Numbered from the stretch's first letter, positions 43,447 to 52,860 are shown. The stretch is DNA of 64,000 bases from MED-G105 sp038522945 (GCA_038522945.1 JBCBJV010000004.1:62001-126000), one strand, 5' to 3'. Notes: a model not told the origin generated them from the sequence alone. Made by a program: numbers and translations.

Positions 43447-44424
43447 ATGATGGCAGGCAAGCGCAATCTGATCACGGATGTTCCGGGCCTGAAGGTCGGG
43501 CAAGCGGAAGATAAAAATGTGGAATCCGGCGTGAGCGTCATTTTGTTCGACGAACCTGCGATCGTCGCAGGTGATGTGCGCGGCGGCGGCCCAGGCACGA
43601 GAGAAACCGATCTTCTTGACCCTTCAACTCTTGTTCAAAAGGCGGATGCCATCGTTCTTGCAGGCGGGTCGACTTATGGCCTCGCAGCTGCCGACGGCGT
43701 CGCCGCGTGGCTGGGTGCAAGAGGGCGAGGGTTTACGCTGATCCCGCGTGACGGCGTCCCCCCTTCGCCCATTGTTCCCGCCGCAATCCTCTATGACCTC
43801 GCCAATGGCGGCGATAAAGCCTGGGGGCACTCACCGCCCTATCGCGACCTCGGAATCGCCGCATGCGAAACTGCCAATGATAATGTTGAGTTAGGTAAGG
43901 CAGGTGCCGGCTTCGGGGCCTCGGCGGGGGCATTCCCCGGCGGTGTCGGGTCTGCATCGGCAATGTGCGATGACATTTCAATCGGCGCCCTGGTAGCAGT
44001 AAACAGCTTCGGGAGTCCCAAAATGCCTGGGACCGAGGTCTTCTGGGCATGGCCATTCGAACAGGGGGCGGAATTTGGTGGCTATCGCCCGCCAACGAGT
44101 TTTCCCGGCGCTACCGATCTGCCGCCGGATACGAAATTGGGTGCCGCGGCGGCGAAAGCCAACACGACAATCGGCCTGGTCGCCATCGCAGCACGCCTTT
44201 CCCAAGCCGACGCGCAGCGCGTTGCCGTGATGGCCCAGGACGGCTTGGCACGCGCTTTACGCCCAGTCCATGGCCCGACCGACGGCGACGTGATTTTCGT
44301 GGCAGCAACGGACGGTCCGCCCCTTTCTGACCCGCTGAGCCTAACACGCCTCGGCATGATTGCCGCGGATTGCGTCGCTCGAGCGATTGCACGCGGGGTC
44401 TATGAGGCAGAACGACAAAAATAA
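43447..44424 (+). CDS. P1 family peptidase (DmpA-like L-aminopeptidase/D-esterase)
   Basis: 325 residues; GGAGGTGA precedes two tandem ATG codons (43447 and 43450). The N-terminal ITDVPGLKVGQAED and VAGDVRGGGPGTRETDLLDP are typical of this self-processing Ntn-type family. KANTTIGLVAIAARLS near residue 238 holds the threonine expected as nucleophile after autocleavage, and DGDVIFVAATDG follows. Such enzymes release N-terminal amino acids or hydrolyse beta- and D-amino acid amides. No signal peptide, so cytosolic. Divergent from ggt. Confidence 0.9.
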   Translation: MMAGKRNLITDVPGLKVGQAEDKNVESGVSVILFDEPAIVAGDVRGGGPGTRETDLLDPSTLVQKADAIVLAGGSTYGLAAADGVAAWLGARGRGFTLIPRDGVPPSPIVPAAILYDLANGGDKAWGHSPPYRDLGIAACETANDNVELGKAGAGFGASAGAFPGGVGSASAMCDDISIGALVAVNSFGSPKMPGTEVFWAWPFEQGAEFGGYRPPTSFPGATDLPPDTKLGAAAAKANTTIGLVAIAARLSQADAQRVAVMAQDGLARALRPVHGPTDGDVIFVAATDGPPLSDPLSLTRLGMIAADCVARAIARGVYEAERQK

Positions 44425-44437
44425 ATCCGCCGGCGTC

Positions 44438-44474
44438 AGTCGCGCTCTAGGCCAGTTTTCCCATAGGCGCGACT
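44438..44474. repeat. Inverted repeat between P1 peptidase and tRNA-Arg
   Basis: AGTCGCGC (44438-44445) and GCGCGACT (44467-44474) are perfect 8-base arms around a 21-base loop. No T run, so it is not a clear terminator. Confidence 0.35.
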
Positions 44475-44575
44475 AGGCTGAAATCCAAGCGCACGTCATG
44501 GCATTGGAATCTTCCCTTGCAAACCAGTAAAATTTGGGCTTTAAGGCCGGTCTTCGCAAAACCTACACGCGAAAT

Positions 44576-44652
44576 GCACCGGTAGCTCAGCTGGATAGAG
44601 TACTTGACTACGAATCAAGGGGTCGGGAGTTCGAATCTTCCCCGGTGCGCCA
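44576..44652 (+). tRNA. tRNA-Arg(ACG)
   Basis: A full 77-nt cloverleaf. Acceptor arms GCACCGG and CCGGTGC, D arm with GCTC...GAGT, anticodon stem CTTGA/TCAAG around loop CTACGAA (anticodon ACG, read as ICG), T arm GGGAG-TTCGAAT-CTTCC, discriminator G and an encoded CCA. It decodes CGU, CGC and CGA. A frame through it is not protein-coding. Confidence 0.96.
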
Positions 44653-44840
44653 TTTCAAGATAATTCGAATAGCTCGCTTCGAAAGATATGCGCGGCAACC
44701 TCGATTAAGTGCCAAGCGGGCCGCAAGTTTCCAAGCAAAAGATTGATGCGGCTGGAGTTTTGGTGCCGAGAGCAAGCATCTCATCCCGTGACTGGACCGT
44801 CGGCCAGAATTGGCTGCAAAGCAAAAATGCCGAACCTAAA

Positions 44841-45572
44841 CTAAAGAATTTTCCGATTGATATCGACTTCAGCAACAGCGTATCCGCGCTTCAAGTCATC
44901 GATATGTTTAGCCATCCAGTGGCTCGCTTGCTGTTCGTCTTTGCTTTCTAGGGCATCAATGATCCGGGATTGAGCTTTCAGAATTCGATCGCGCGCCTTT
45001 GGTGTCTTGCCGATCACTTGTCTCAAGCTAGCGCCAATAAGGAGGTTCAACGACTGGAGCAATGCAAGTAGGACGCGGTTTTCCAACGCGCCCGCAATCA
45101 ACTGAAAAAACTCAACCGCTGCATCAACGACATCACCAGGATCCGCCGTCTCTGCCTCTCTAAATGCGTTGTGCTTGTCTCGGATCTGCGATAGCCGCTC
45201 TCCAGACATCCGCCTTGTGGCTAAGGCCATAGCCGATGGATACATCGTGTAAAGCGTTTCCCAGACCTCATGGAAGGTGACCCCACCGAGGGCAAGGCTT
45301 TTGCTTGTGCTTGCCGCTACATCCTCTGTATCGGGACGTTTAACGTAAAAGCGCTTCGCTGCCCCGCGTTCAACCAAGTCAGCCTGTTCGAGGAGTCGCA
45401 GTCCTTCACGGACCGTCGCCCGTGTCAGACCAAACTGATCACAAAGATCAGCTTCTGTCGGCAGGGCGACCCCTTCCTTCAGCGCGCCGGAAAGTATCTC
45501 CGCTTCTACGACATTGTAGACTTTTAGGTAGGCCGGTTCTTTTTTTAACGGCTCAAATTTGTGTTCCATCAA
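44841..45572 (-). CDS. GntR/FadR-family transcriptional regulator (FCD domain)
   Basis: 243 residues. Winged-helix DNA-binding domain at about residues 15-85 (GVALPTEADLCDQFGLTRATVREGLRLLEQADLVERG) and an all-helical FCD effector domain after residue 95. Its start overlaps the isovaleryl-CoA dehydrogenase stop by four bases, so the two are cotranscribed. It most likely controls the surrounding leucine/isovalerate genes by answering an acyl-CoA or acid; this is inference from position and from the GTTGT-CGG-ACAAC element in the divergent promoter. Known proteobacterial regulators of this pathway are LiuR (MerR family) and LiuQ (TetR family), so a GntR protein here is unusual. Confidence 0.93.
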   Translation of the reverse strand: MMEHKFEPLKKEPAYLKVYNVVEAEILSGALKEGVALPTEADLCDQFGLTRATVREGLRLLEQADLVERGAAKRFYVKRPDTEDVAASTSKSLALGGVTFHEVWETLYTMYPSAMALATRRMSGERLSQIRDKHNAFREAETADPGDVVDAAVEFFQLIAGALENRVLLALLQSLNLLIGASLRQVIGKTPKARDRILKAQSRIIDALESKDEQQASHWMAKHIDDLKRGYAVAEVDINRKIL

Positions 45573-46741
45573 GCACTCAACGCAAACAACTCACGACCAA
45601 TTAGCATACGCCTTACCTCTGACGTGCCCGCACCGATTTCGTAGAGTTTAGCATCCCGCAGCAAACGGCCCGTCGGATACTCGTTGATATACCCGTTTCC
45701 ACCGAGCAATTGAATTGCATCGAGAGCAACCTGGGTCGCTTTTTCACCCGCATAAAGAATACAGCCCGCAGCGTCCTGCCGGGTCGTTTCCCCACGATCG
45801 CACGCCTTTGCTACCTCATAAACGTAAGCACGACAGGCATTCATCGTCGTATACATGTCCGCGAGTTTGCCCTGAACAAGCTGAAACTCACCAATTGACT
45901 TCCCGAATTGTTTGCGATCGTGGAGGTACGGAATAACGACATCAAGGCATGCCTGCATGATGCCGATCGACCCGGCTGAAAGAACGACGCGTTCATAGTC
46001 GAGGCCCGACATCAAAACCCGTACGCCTTCATTTACATGACCGAGCACATTCTCTTCTGGGACTTCGCAGTCTTCGAACACCAACTCACAGGTATCCGAC
46101 CCTCGCATTCCAAGTTTGTCCAGCTTTTGGGCAGTTGAGAACCCTTTGAACCCTTTTTCTATGATAAAGGCGGTGATACCGCGGGAGCCAGCGTTAGTAT
46201 CTGTCTTCGCATAGACAACCAATGTGTCCGCTCCCGGACCATTGGTGATCCACATCTTGCTCCCGTTCAGGACGTACCTGTCACTTTTCTTTTCCGCACG
46301 CGTCTTCATGGAGACCACATCTGACCCCGCACCGGGCTCAGACATTGCAAGGGCGCCCAAGTGTTCGCCGCTGATTAGCTTCGGAAGATATGTTGATTTC
46401 TGTACGTCACTTCCATTCAGATTAAGCTGATTGATGCACAGATTTGAGTGCGCCCCGTAAGATAGCCCGACGGCACCTGACCCGCGCGAGATCTCCTCCA
46501 TGACGATGGAGTGCGCAAGATAGCCGAGACCAGCGCCACCATAGTCTTCGCTTGCGGTGATCCCCAGCACGCCTAGCTCCCCCAATTCCGGCCATAGGTC
46601 CCGAGGAAACAGGTTTTGCTCATCAATTTCGGCTGCACGAGGCGCCAGACGTTCGCTGACCCAACGAGCCACAACCGAGCGCATTTCCTCAATCATTGGG
46701 TCCACATCAAACCGCATAAAGCACTGATCGTTTCTCAACAT
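45569..46741 (-). CDS. liuA: Isovaleryl-CoA dehydrogenase
   Basis: 390 residues. An FAD acyl-CoA dehydrogenase with LGALAMSEPGAGSDVVSMKTRA near residue 134, YVLNGSKMWITNGPGADTLVVYAKT and LIGRELFALSA at the C-terminus; the sequence is close to isovaleryl-CoA dehydrogenases, including DSYGGAGLGYLAH-like (EDYGGAGLGYLAHSIVMEEISRGSG) N-terminal motif. It converts isovaleryl-CoA to 3-methylcrotonyl-CoA and passes electrons to ETF. The carboxylase genes that use the product are divergent, 108 bases away. The start has GGCGAG eight bases upstream. Confidence 0.92.
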   Translation of the reverse strand: MLRNDQCFMRFDVDPMIEEMRSVVARWVSERLAPRAAEIDEQNLFPRDLWPELGELGVLGITASEDYGGAGLGYLAHSIVMEEISRGSGAVGLSYGAHSNLCINQLNLNGSDVQKSTYLPKLISGEHLGALAMSEPGAGSDVVSMKTRAEKKSDRYVLNGSKMWITNGPGADTLVVYAKTDTNAGSRGITAFIIEKGFKGFSTAQKLDKLGMRGSDTCELVFEDCEVPEENVLGHVNEGVRVLMSGLDYERVVLSAGSIGIMQACLDVVIPYLHDRKQFGKSIGEFQLVQGKLADMYTTMNACRAYVYEVAKACDRGETTRQDAAGCILYAGEKATQVALDAIQLLGGNGYINEYPTGRLLRDAKLYEIGAGTSEVRRMLIGRELFALSA

Positions 46742-46793
46742 GGTGCAGCTCGCCTTTTGGATTAAAGCAAATTCTAATTGACATTATCATCAT

Positions 46794-46806
46794 GTTGTCG
46801 GACAAC
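46794..46806. promoter_or_regulatory. GntR-type operator between the divergent leucine-degradation genes
   Basis: GTTGT-CGG-ACAAC is an inverted repeat of the form typical for FadR-subfamily GntR regulators (T-G-T-N3-A-C-A). It lies 53 bases upstream of liuA and 43 upstream of liuB. A TTGACA on the plus strand stands just before it (46778-46783), and a minus-strand GATAAT lies nearby, so the repeat overlaps both promoters. The operator assignment is inference. Confidence 0.55.
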
Positions 46807-46849
46807 GCAACACTACACGCAAGAATTTAGATGGTAGGGATTGCGGCCC

Positions 46850-48454
46850 ATGGCGAAGATTGTGTCGGCCCTCGATGTCAGAAGCGAAAGCTTCCAGATA
46901 AACCACCGGGCCATGACGCGCCTAGTCACCGAGCTTCGTGAAAATGTCGAAAAGGTCTCGCAAGGCGGAGGCGAGGCCAAGAATGCCCGCCACAAGGCAA
47001 GAGGCAAGCTGCTCGCCCGGGAGCGCGTGGATCGGCTGCTTGATGCGGGCGCCCTTTTTCTTGAGATCGGACAATTCGCTGCTTGGGAGATGTATTCCGG
47101 AGACGTAAACGCGGCAGGTGTTGTCGCTGGGATTGGCGTCGTTTGCGGCGTGGAATGCATGATCGTCGCCAACGACCCGACGGTGAAGGGGGGGACTTAT
47201 CATCCGATTACGGTGAAAAAACACCTTCGCGCCCAGGAAATTGCGTTGGAAAACCGCTTACCCTGTCTTTATCTGGTGGAAAGTGGCGGCGCCTTTTTGC
47301 CAATGCAGGATGAAGTCTTTCCGGATAAGGATGATTTTGGGCGCATTTTTTTCAACCAAGCGCAAATGTCATCGAAGGGCATTCCTCAGATTGCAATCGT
47401 CCACGGGAGCTGTACGGCCGGAGGGGCTTATGTCCCGGCCATGGCAGATGAAGCTGTGATCGTAAAAAAACAAGGGACGATTTTTCTTGGCGGCCCGCCT
47501 CTGGTGAAAGCGGCAACTGGCGAAGTGGTTTCGGCAGAGGACCTTGGCGGCGGCGATGTGCATACACGCATTTCAGGCGTTGCTGATCATTTGGCCGACG
47601 ACGATGATCATGCGCTGGGCCTCGCGCGTCGGATCGTTTCGCGCTTCAACTGGCAAAAGCAAGATCAACTCGCAACACGACCAGCGGTGCCTCCTGCATA
47701 CAGTTCCGAAGAGCTTTACGGCGTCGTAGAAGCAGATGCGCGAAAGCCGTATGATGCCCGCGAGATTATTGCACGGATCGTCGACGGCTCACAGTTCGAC
47801 GAATTCAAACCCCTCTATGGGTCAACGCTCGTCACCGGGTTTGCCCACCTCCATGGCTATCCGGTTGGGATTCTCGCAAATAACGGTATCCTGTTTTCCG
47901 AAAGTTCAAAAAAGGGTGCACACTTTATTGAACTGTGCTGCCAACGAAAAATCCCTCTACTCTTTCTACAGAACATTACAGGCTTTATGGTTGGCAAATC
48001 CGCAGAGAGTGGCGGCATCGCTAAAGACGGCGCAAAGCTCGTAACGGCGGTTGCAACGGCAAACGTCCCAAAATTCACTGTTGTGGTTGGCGGCTCATAC
48101 GGTGCCGGAAACTACGGCATGTGTGGGAGAGCATATTCACCGCGCTTCATGTTTATGTGGCCCAATGCACGGATTTCGGTGATGGGCGGCGAACAGGCGG
48201 CTAGTGTACTGGCTACAGTTCGGCGTGATGGCTTGCGCGAAGGTGAAGACTGGTCGTTGGCGGATGAAGACGCCTTTAAGGAAAAAATCCGACAAGGCTA
48301 TGAAGAACAGGGTTCCCCTTATTATTCGTCAGCTCGCCTATGGGACGATGGCATCATTGACCCCGCCCAAACTCGCGATGTGCTTGGTATTTGCCTGTCG
48401 GCGTCACTGAATGCTCCGATCGAAGAGACAAAATTTGGCCTGTTCCGAATGTAG
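46850..48454 (+). CDS. liuB: 3-Methylcrotonyl-CoA carboxylase, carboxyltransferase (beta) subunit
   Basis: 534 residues from ATG 46850 (AGGGA nine bases upstream; a TTG at 46841 is less likely). The protein has two crotonase-like carboxyltransferase halves: GGTYHPITVKKHLRAQEIA, LPCLYLVESGGAFLPMQDEVFPD, IVHGSCTAGGAYVPAMADE and, in the second half, ENITGFMVG-like LQNITGFMVGKSAESGG, NYGMCGRAYSPRFMFMWPNARISVMGGEQAA. These motifs are characteristic of MCC-beta. It moves carboxyl from biotin to methylcrotonyl-CoA. Confidence 0.95.
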   Translation: MAKIVSALDVRSESFQINHRAMTRLVTELRENVEKVSQGGGEAKNARHKARGKLLARERVDRLLDAGALFLEIGQFAAWEMYSGDVNAAGVVAGIGVVCGVECMIVANDPTVKGGTYHPITVKKHLRAQEIALENRLPCLYLVESGGAFLPMQDEVFPDKDDFGRIFFNQAQMSSKGIPQIAIVHGSCTAGGAYVPAMADEAVIVKKQGTIFLGGPPLVKAATGEVVSAEDLGGGDVHTRISGVADHLADDDDHALGLARRIVSRFNWQKQDQLATRPAVPPAYSSEELYGVVEADARKPYDAREIIARIVDGSQFDEFKPLYGSTLVTGFAHLHGYPVGILANNGILFSESSKKGAHFIELCCQRKIPLLFLQNITGFMVGKSAESGGIAKDGAKLVTAVATANVPKFTVVVGGSYGAGNYGMCGRAYSPRFMFMWPNARISVMGGEQAASVLATVRRDGLREGEDWSLADEDAFKEKIRQGYEEQGSPYYSSARLWDDGIIDPAQTRDVLGICLSASLNAPIEETKFGLFRM

Positions 48455-48541
48455 TGTTCGGATCTTGGATTAACCGCTTTACCAAAGCCGACCACAACCA
48501 AAGTCGTTATTTACGGCAACTGAAATTCAAACCGGAACGCT

Positions 48542-50548
48542 ATGGCCATGTTCAAAAAGATCCTGATTGCAAATCGCGGCGAAATCGCCGTGCGTATCGC
48601 ACAGACAGCAAAGCGACTTGGCATTGAAACAGTCGCGGTGTTTTCAGATGCGGACACGAGCGCTCCCCACGTTCGCGCGTGCGACGAAGCCATCCACATC
48701 GGTCAATCGGCTGCCGCTGAGAGCTATCTGAAGATCGATAAGATCATCAGTGCAATGAGATCCACAGGCGCTGAGGCTGTCCACCCCGGATATGGTTTTC
48801 TTTCTGAAAACGCGACATTTGCGGACGCACTGGACGAGGCGGGCCTTACATTCATTGGCCCAACCGCTGAGACCATCAATGCAATGGGGTCAAAGTCTGC
48901 GGCCAAGGACTTAATGGAGGCAGCTGGTGTGCCGACGACCCCTGGCTATCAGGGTGCAGATCAAGGCCTTGAGACTTTCAGACGGGAAGCAGAACAGATC
49001 GGATATCCGGTCCTCCTGAAAGCAACGGCAGGCGGTGGCGGCAAGGGCATGCGGCTTGTTCAGGATCCGTCTGAGCTGGAAGAAGCGCTTGGTTCAGCCC
49101 AACGCGAAGCAATATCCGCCTTTGGCGATGATCGCTTTTTAATCGAGAAGTATATTGCGCGGGCACGTCACGTAGAAGTTCAGATCTTTGGCGACGGCAA
49201 AGGAGATGTCGTCCATATGTTCGAGCGCGATTGCTCTTTGCAAAGACGACATCAGAAAGTGATTGAAGAAGCTCCTGCACCGCACTTGCCAGGCGACGTT
49301 CGGGCACGTCTTCTTCAAGCGGGCGTCGATGCCGGAAGGGCCGTCAACTATCGTGGCGCGGGGACTGTTGAATTCCTTTATGACGGACAAGACGCCGTAT
49401 ATTTTATGGAAATGAATACACGGCTTCAGGTGGAGCATCCAGTTTCTGAATTTATCACTGGCCTTGATTTTGTTGAATGGCAATTGCGAATTGCAGCTGG
49501 CGAAGGGCTTCCGCTCAGGCAAGACGAAATCACGGAAAACGGGCACGCGTTCGAGGCGCGGCTCTATGCCGAAACCCCGGGTGCTAACTTTGCCCCTTCC
49601 ATTGGAACACTGACGACATTGCAACTGCCTCGAGGTATGGCGCGCATTGATTCAGGTGTTGAGGAAGGACAGGAGGTCACGCCTTTTTATGACCCGATGA
49701 TAGCCAAGGTGGTAACGCACGGGCCCAGCAGGGAAACAGCGCTCCGTCGACTATCTAGTGCCCTTTCCAATACCCATGTCGCCGGTCTGGAGACTAACGC
49801 GTCGTTTCTCCACGCCCTTGGTGTCCATCCGGCTTTTGTCTCGGGCGACGTATCGACTAAGTTTATTGATGATCATGCCGATGATCTGTTCGCGTCCCTG
49901 GATCCTACCCCTTTGGTTTGGGCCGCAGCTGCCCTCTGGCGTAAGAGCCATTTTTCGCTTGCCGGTAATGCAAGCATTGCCTCGGGCTTTAGGCTGAACC
50001 AGTCCGCAGAGACAGTGATCTGGGTTGACGTCGATGGCCATCCAGCTGTTTTGCGATTGAAAGAAAGGAATGGTCTGTATGACGCCCGTTTAGAAGGAGA
50101 CGCATCAGCGGCGGGACGCCGGGAAAAGCGGCCCTCGCCGGACCCCATTGAGTTTTCTTTCAAGGGCGAAGTATCGGGTGAAAATGAAGTGACTGTTACG
50201 ATCGATGGCCATACGTCTAAGGTTTTTGTGACTTCCCATCTTGATGGTATCCGTATCTGGGTCAACGCGCAGCACACGGATGTAAATTTCCCAGACCCTT
50301 TGGAGGGAGAAAGCAGTCAGCGATCTAGTGAGGGCTCCCTAACGGCACCGATGCCCGGTGTCATCACCGTACTGAAGGTTACCGAAGGAGACAGCGTTGA
50401 GGCGGGCGCTCCTCTATTGGTGATGGAGGCCATGAAGATGGAACATACCATCAAAGCGCCGCAGCAGGGCGTCATCCGGTCTTTTCATTTCCAACCAGGT
50501 GATCAGGTAAGAGATGGCGACCTCCTCGTCGAGTTTGAAGAGGCGTGA
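48542..50548 (+). CDS. liuD: 3-Methylcrotonyl-CoA carboxylase, biotin-carboxylase (alpha) subunit
   Basis: 668 residues. Biotin carboxylase domain at the N-terminus (ILIANRGEIAVRIAQTAKRLG; ATP-grasp LLKATAGGGGKGMRLV; MNTRLQVEHPVSE), a central linking region, and a C-terminal biotinyl domain with the biotinylated lysine in VMEAMKMEHTI near residue 635. It carboxylates biotin with bicarbonate and ATP for the LiuB subunit. The next gene begins four to six bases around its stop. Confidence 0.95.
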   Translation: MAMFKKILIANRGEIAVRIAQTAKRLGIETVAVFSDADTSAPHVRACDEAIHIGQSAAAESYLKIDKIISAMRSTGAEAVHPGYGFLSENATFADALDEAGLTFIGPTAETINAMGSKSAAKDLMEAAGVPTTPGYQGADQGLETFRREAEQIGYPVLLKATAGGGGKGMRLVQDPSELEEALGSAQREAISAFGDDRFLIEKYIARARHVEVQIFGDGKGDVVHMFERDCSLQRRHQKVIEEAPAPHLPGDVRARLLQAGVDAGRAVNYRGAGTVEFLYDGQDAVYFMEMNTRLQVEHPVSEFITGLDFVEWQLRIAAGEGLPLRQDEITENGHAFEARLYAETPGANFAPSIGTLTTLQLPRGMARIDSGVEEGQEVTPFYDPMIAKVVTHGPSRETALRRLSSALSNTHVAGLETNASFLHALGVHPAFVSGDVSTKFIDDHADDLFASLDPTPLVWAAAALWRKSHFSLAGNASIASGFRLNQSAETVIWVDVDGHPAVLRLKERNGLYDARLEGDASAAGRREKRPSPDPIEFSFKGEVSGENEVTVTIDGHTSKVFVTSHLDGIRIWVNAQHTDVNFPDPLEGESSQRSSEGSLTAPMPGVITVLKVTEGDSVEAGAPLLVMEAMKMEHTIKAPQQGVIRSFHFQPGDQVRDGDLLVEFEEA

Positions 50549-50553
50549 ACGTA

Positions 50554-51459
50554 ATGGCGAAAGAACAGGTTACCATCGTAGAAGTGGGGCCACGGGACGG
50601 CCTTCAAAACGAAAAAACGCCTGTCGACCTGGCGAACATTATTACCCTTGTCGAACGCCTTGCATCGACCGGACTTAAGAATGTTGAGGCAGGTGCCTTT
50701 GTTTCACCGAAATGGGTTCCGCAAATGGCCTCAAGTGAAGAAGTCTTGCTTGGTATTAAAAGAGAGGACGGCGTCTCCTATCCGGTTCTCACTCCGAACA
50801 TGAAGGGATATGAACGGGCAAGAAAGGCGCACGCAGATACTGTCGCGATCTTCGGCGCCGCATCCGAAACGTTCAGTCAGAAGAATATCAATGCGTCGGT
50901 GGAAGAGAGTATCGAACGCTTCAAGCCGGTGATCGAGGCCGCAAAAGCCGATAGCATTCGAGTTCGCGGATATGTCTCTTGCGTTTTGGGATGCCCCTAT
51001 GAGGGGGATATTCCAGTATCAAACGTCGTCCGTGTATCGAAAACCCTTTACGAACTGGGGTGCTACGAAATCTCTCTGGGCGACACCATCGGCGTCGGTG
51101 TGCCTCGACTGACCCGAGAGCTGATCAAAACCGTTTCTGAAGAAGTGCCTCTCAACGCAATAGCTGGACACTTCCACGACACTTACGGTCAGGCCGTTGC
51201 AAACGTGTATGCCGGCCTGGAAGCGGGTATACGGACATTTGACGCGTCGGTCTCTGGCCTAGGTGGATGTCCTTACGCGAAGGGGGCAAGCGGAAATGTT
51301 GCTACGGAAGACGTCGTTTACATGCTGGAAGGATGCGGCTTCGACACAGGCGTCAATTTGAATGCACTTGTCGATGTCAGCAAATGGATTTCGGAGGTGC
51401 TTGGACGTCGGTCAGGATCCAAGTTAGCCCTTGCTCTCCAACCATCGCCACTTGCTTAG
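50554..51459 (+). CDS. liuE: Hydroxymethylglutaryl-CoA lyase
   Basis: 301 residues from ATG 50554 (GAAGAGG ten bases upstream); a GTG at 50545 overlapping the liuD stop is an alternative. EVGPRDGLQNEKTPV at the N-terminus and GLGGCPYAKGASGNVATEDV near residue 235, with the catalytic cysteine, are HMG-CoA lyase signatures. GHFHDTYGQAVAN carries metal-binding histidines. It splits HMG-CoA to acetyl-CoA and acetoacetate, the last step of leucine degradation. It converges with the PuuB-like gene six bases later. Confidence 0.95.
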   Translation: MAKEQVTIVEVGPRDGLQNEKTPVDLANIITLVERLASTGLKNVEAGAFVSPKWVPQMASSEEVLLGIKREDGVSYPVLTPNMKGYERARKAHADTVAIFGAASETFSQKNINASVEESIERFKPVIEAAKADSIRVRGYVSCVLGCPYEGDIPVSNVVRVSKTLYELGCYEISLGDTIGVGVPRLTRELIKTVSEEVPLNAIAGHFHDTYGQAVANVYAGLEAGIRTFDASVSGLGGCPYAKGASGNVATEDVVYMLEGCGFDTGVNLNALVDVSKWISEVLGRRSGSKLALALQPSPLA

Positions 51460-51465
51460 CCGCTT

Positions 51466-52773
51466 TCAAGACAATCGATCAAGCAAGGAATAGTAGGCCA
51501 TCCCTAATGAAAGAAGAGGGAGCCTTAGACGACCGCCGCCAGGAAAAGCATCTGATGGCACCGCTTCCATGAGCGAAAAACGCTCAGCAACACCGCCGAT
51601 TGCTTCTGCAGCTATTGCGCCGCCAAGGGTGGCAAGTGCAACACCGTGCCCGGAATACCCGCCGATCGTGATCATGTTTGGTGAAAGCCATTGAAAATGC
51701 GGCATACGATTCATTGTGATTCCCACAACCCCACCCCAACCGAAATCAATGCGAGTGTCTTTCAGATGTGGGTAGACTTTAAGCATTGCCTGCCGAACAT
51801 ATGATTTGATGTCCGTTGGAAAGCGATATCGGTAGCTTTCTCGCCCCCCAAAAATGAGACGCCTATCGGAACTCAGCCGAAAGTAGTTTACCACATACTT
51901 AGAGTCCGCCACTGCTGCATTGTTTGAGATGAGTGACTTTGCTAAATCCTCAGTAAGCGGTTCAGTTGCAATGATAAAGTTGTTTATCGGCATAACATGC
52001 CGCTTGACCTGTGCGTCTAGGTTTCCGCCATATCCGTTCACTGCGAGCACCAGATAGTCTGTCTTAAGCAGAGCCGAAGCGGTATAGACATCGATTTTTT
52101 GGCCTGGGTCGATACTGAGGACCTCCGACATCTCATGTATACGGACCCCCAATTCGATGCAGGCCTTCGCCAGCCCAAAAGAAAAACGCAACGGCTGCAA
52201 ATGCCCCGCACCCGTATCGTAGGTCCCATCAAAATACGCGTTAGTTGGAACGATATCGCTTAGGTCTTCCTGGGACAGATATGTTAAGTTTTCGTACCCA
52301 TAGGTACGCTGAATATGATCAACATAACGGCGCGTTTCTTCTGCGTAGCTCTTCCTGTGGTTCGCGTTTATAACGCCTGAAACAAAGTCGCATTCAATTG
52401 AATACTGATCAGTCAAATGAGAGATCATTGCTTTTGCTTGCTCGCCGAGATTCCACAGTTTTGCAGCAACATCACCTCCCACAAGCTCTTCCAATTCGAG
52501 TGGGTCAAGGCGTTGACCTGATCCTACCTGACCACCGTTTCGTCCTGATGCCCCCCATCCGATTCGATGGGCATCAAGCAGAACAACATCGTACCCGGCC
52601 TTGCGCAAATGCAAAGCCGCCGATAACCCGGAGAACCCAGCACCAATAACGCACACATCGCATTTTTGCTCTCCTAGAATCGGATCAAAGGCCGGGAGCG
52701 GGTCAGCCGATGCCGCATAGTAAGATGGTGGATAGGCTCCTTGCTTTTCATTTGTATAAAGAATACTAGACAT
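51466..52773 (-). CDS. FAD-dependent oxidoreductase, gamma-glutamylputrescine oxidase (PuuB)-like
   Basis: 435 residues. DAO-type FAD motif CVIGAGFSGLSAALHLRKAG near residue 40, GWGASGRNGGQVGSGQR near residue 73, and a C-terminal IGGYSGHGVALATLGG block, all as in PuuB/OrdL-like amine oxidases. In Escherichia coli PuuB oxidises gamma-glutamyl-putrescine; the substrate here is open because no puuA, puuC or puuD is nearby. GC is lower than in the leucine genes. AAGAAGA lies before the ATG. Confidence 0.85.
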   Translation of the reverse strand: MSSILYTNEKQGAYPPSYYAASADPLPAFDPILGEQKCDVCVIGAGFSGLSAALHLRKAGYDVVLLDAHRIGWGASGRNGGQVGSGQRLDPLELEELVGGDVAAKLWNLGEQAKAMISHLTDQYSIECDFVSGVINANHRKSYAEETRRYVDHIQRTYGYENLTYLSQEDLSDIVPTNAYFDGTYDTGAGHLQPLRFSFGLAKACIELGVRIHEMSEVLSIDPGQKIDVYTASALLKTDYLVLAVNGYGGNLDAQVKRHVMPINNFIIATEPLTEDLAKSLISNNAAVADSKYVVNYFRLSSDRRLIFGGRESYRYRFPTDIKSYVRQAMLKVYPHLKDTRIDFGWGGVVGITMNRMPHFQWLSPNMITIGGYSGHGVALATLGGAIAAEAIGGVAERFSLMEAVPSDAFPGGGRLRLPLLSLGMAYYSLLDRLS

Positions 52774-52860
52774 AAATCTTCTTGGTGAGCACCATCAAAC
52801 GGGTGGCTCGCTTGATTTTTGGTCTGATCAAACAACGAGGTCGACGGAGTTGGCAAGATT

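Noticed and set aside
44534..44746. Short frame through the tRNA
   Set aside because: Translates the tRNA-Arg itself (APVAQLDRVLDYESRGREFESS is the usual artefact).
44576..44840. Integration site at the tRNA-Arg 3' end
   Set aside because: No repeat of the tRNA 3' end and no integrase downstream were seen.
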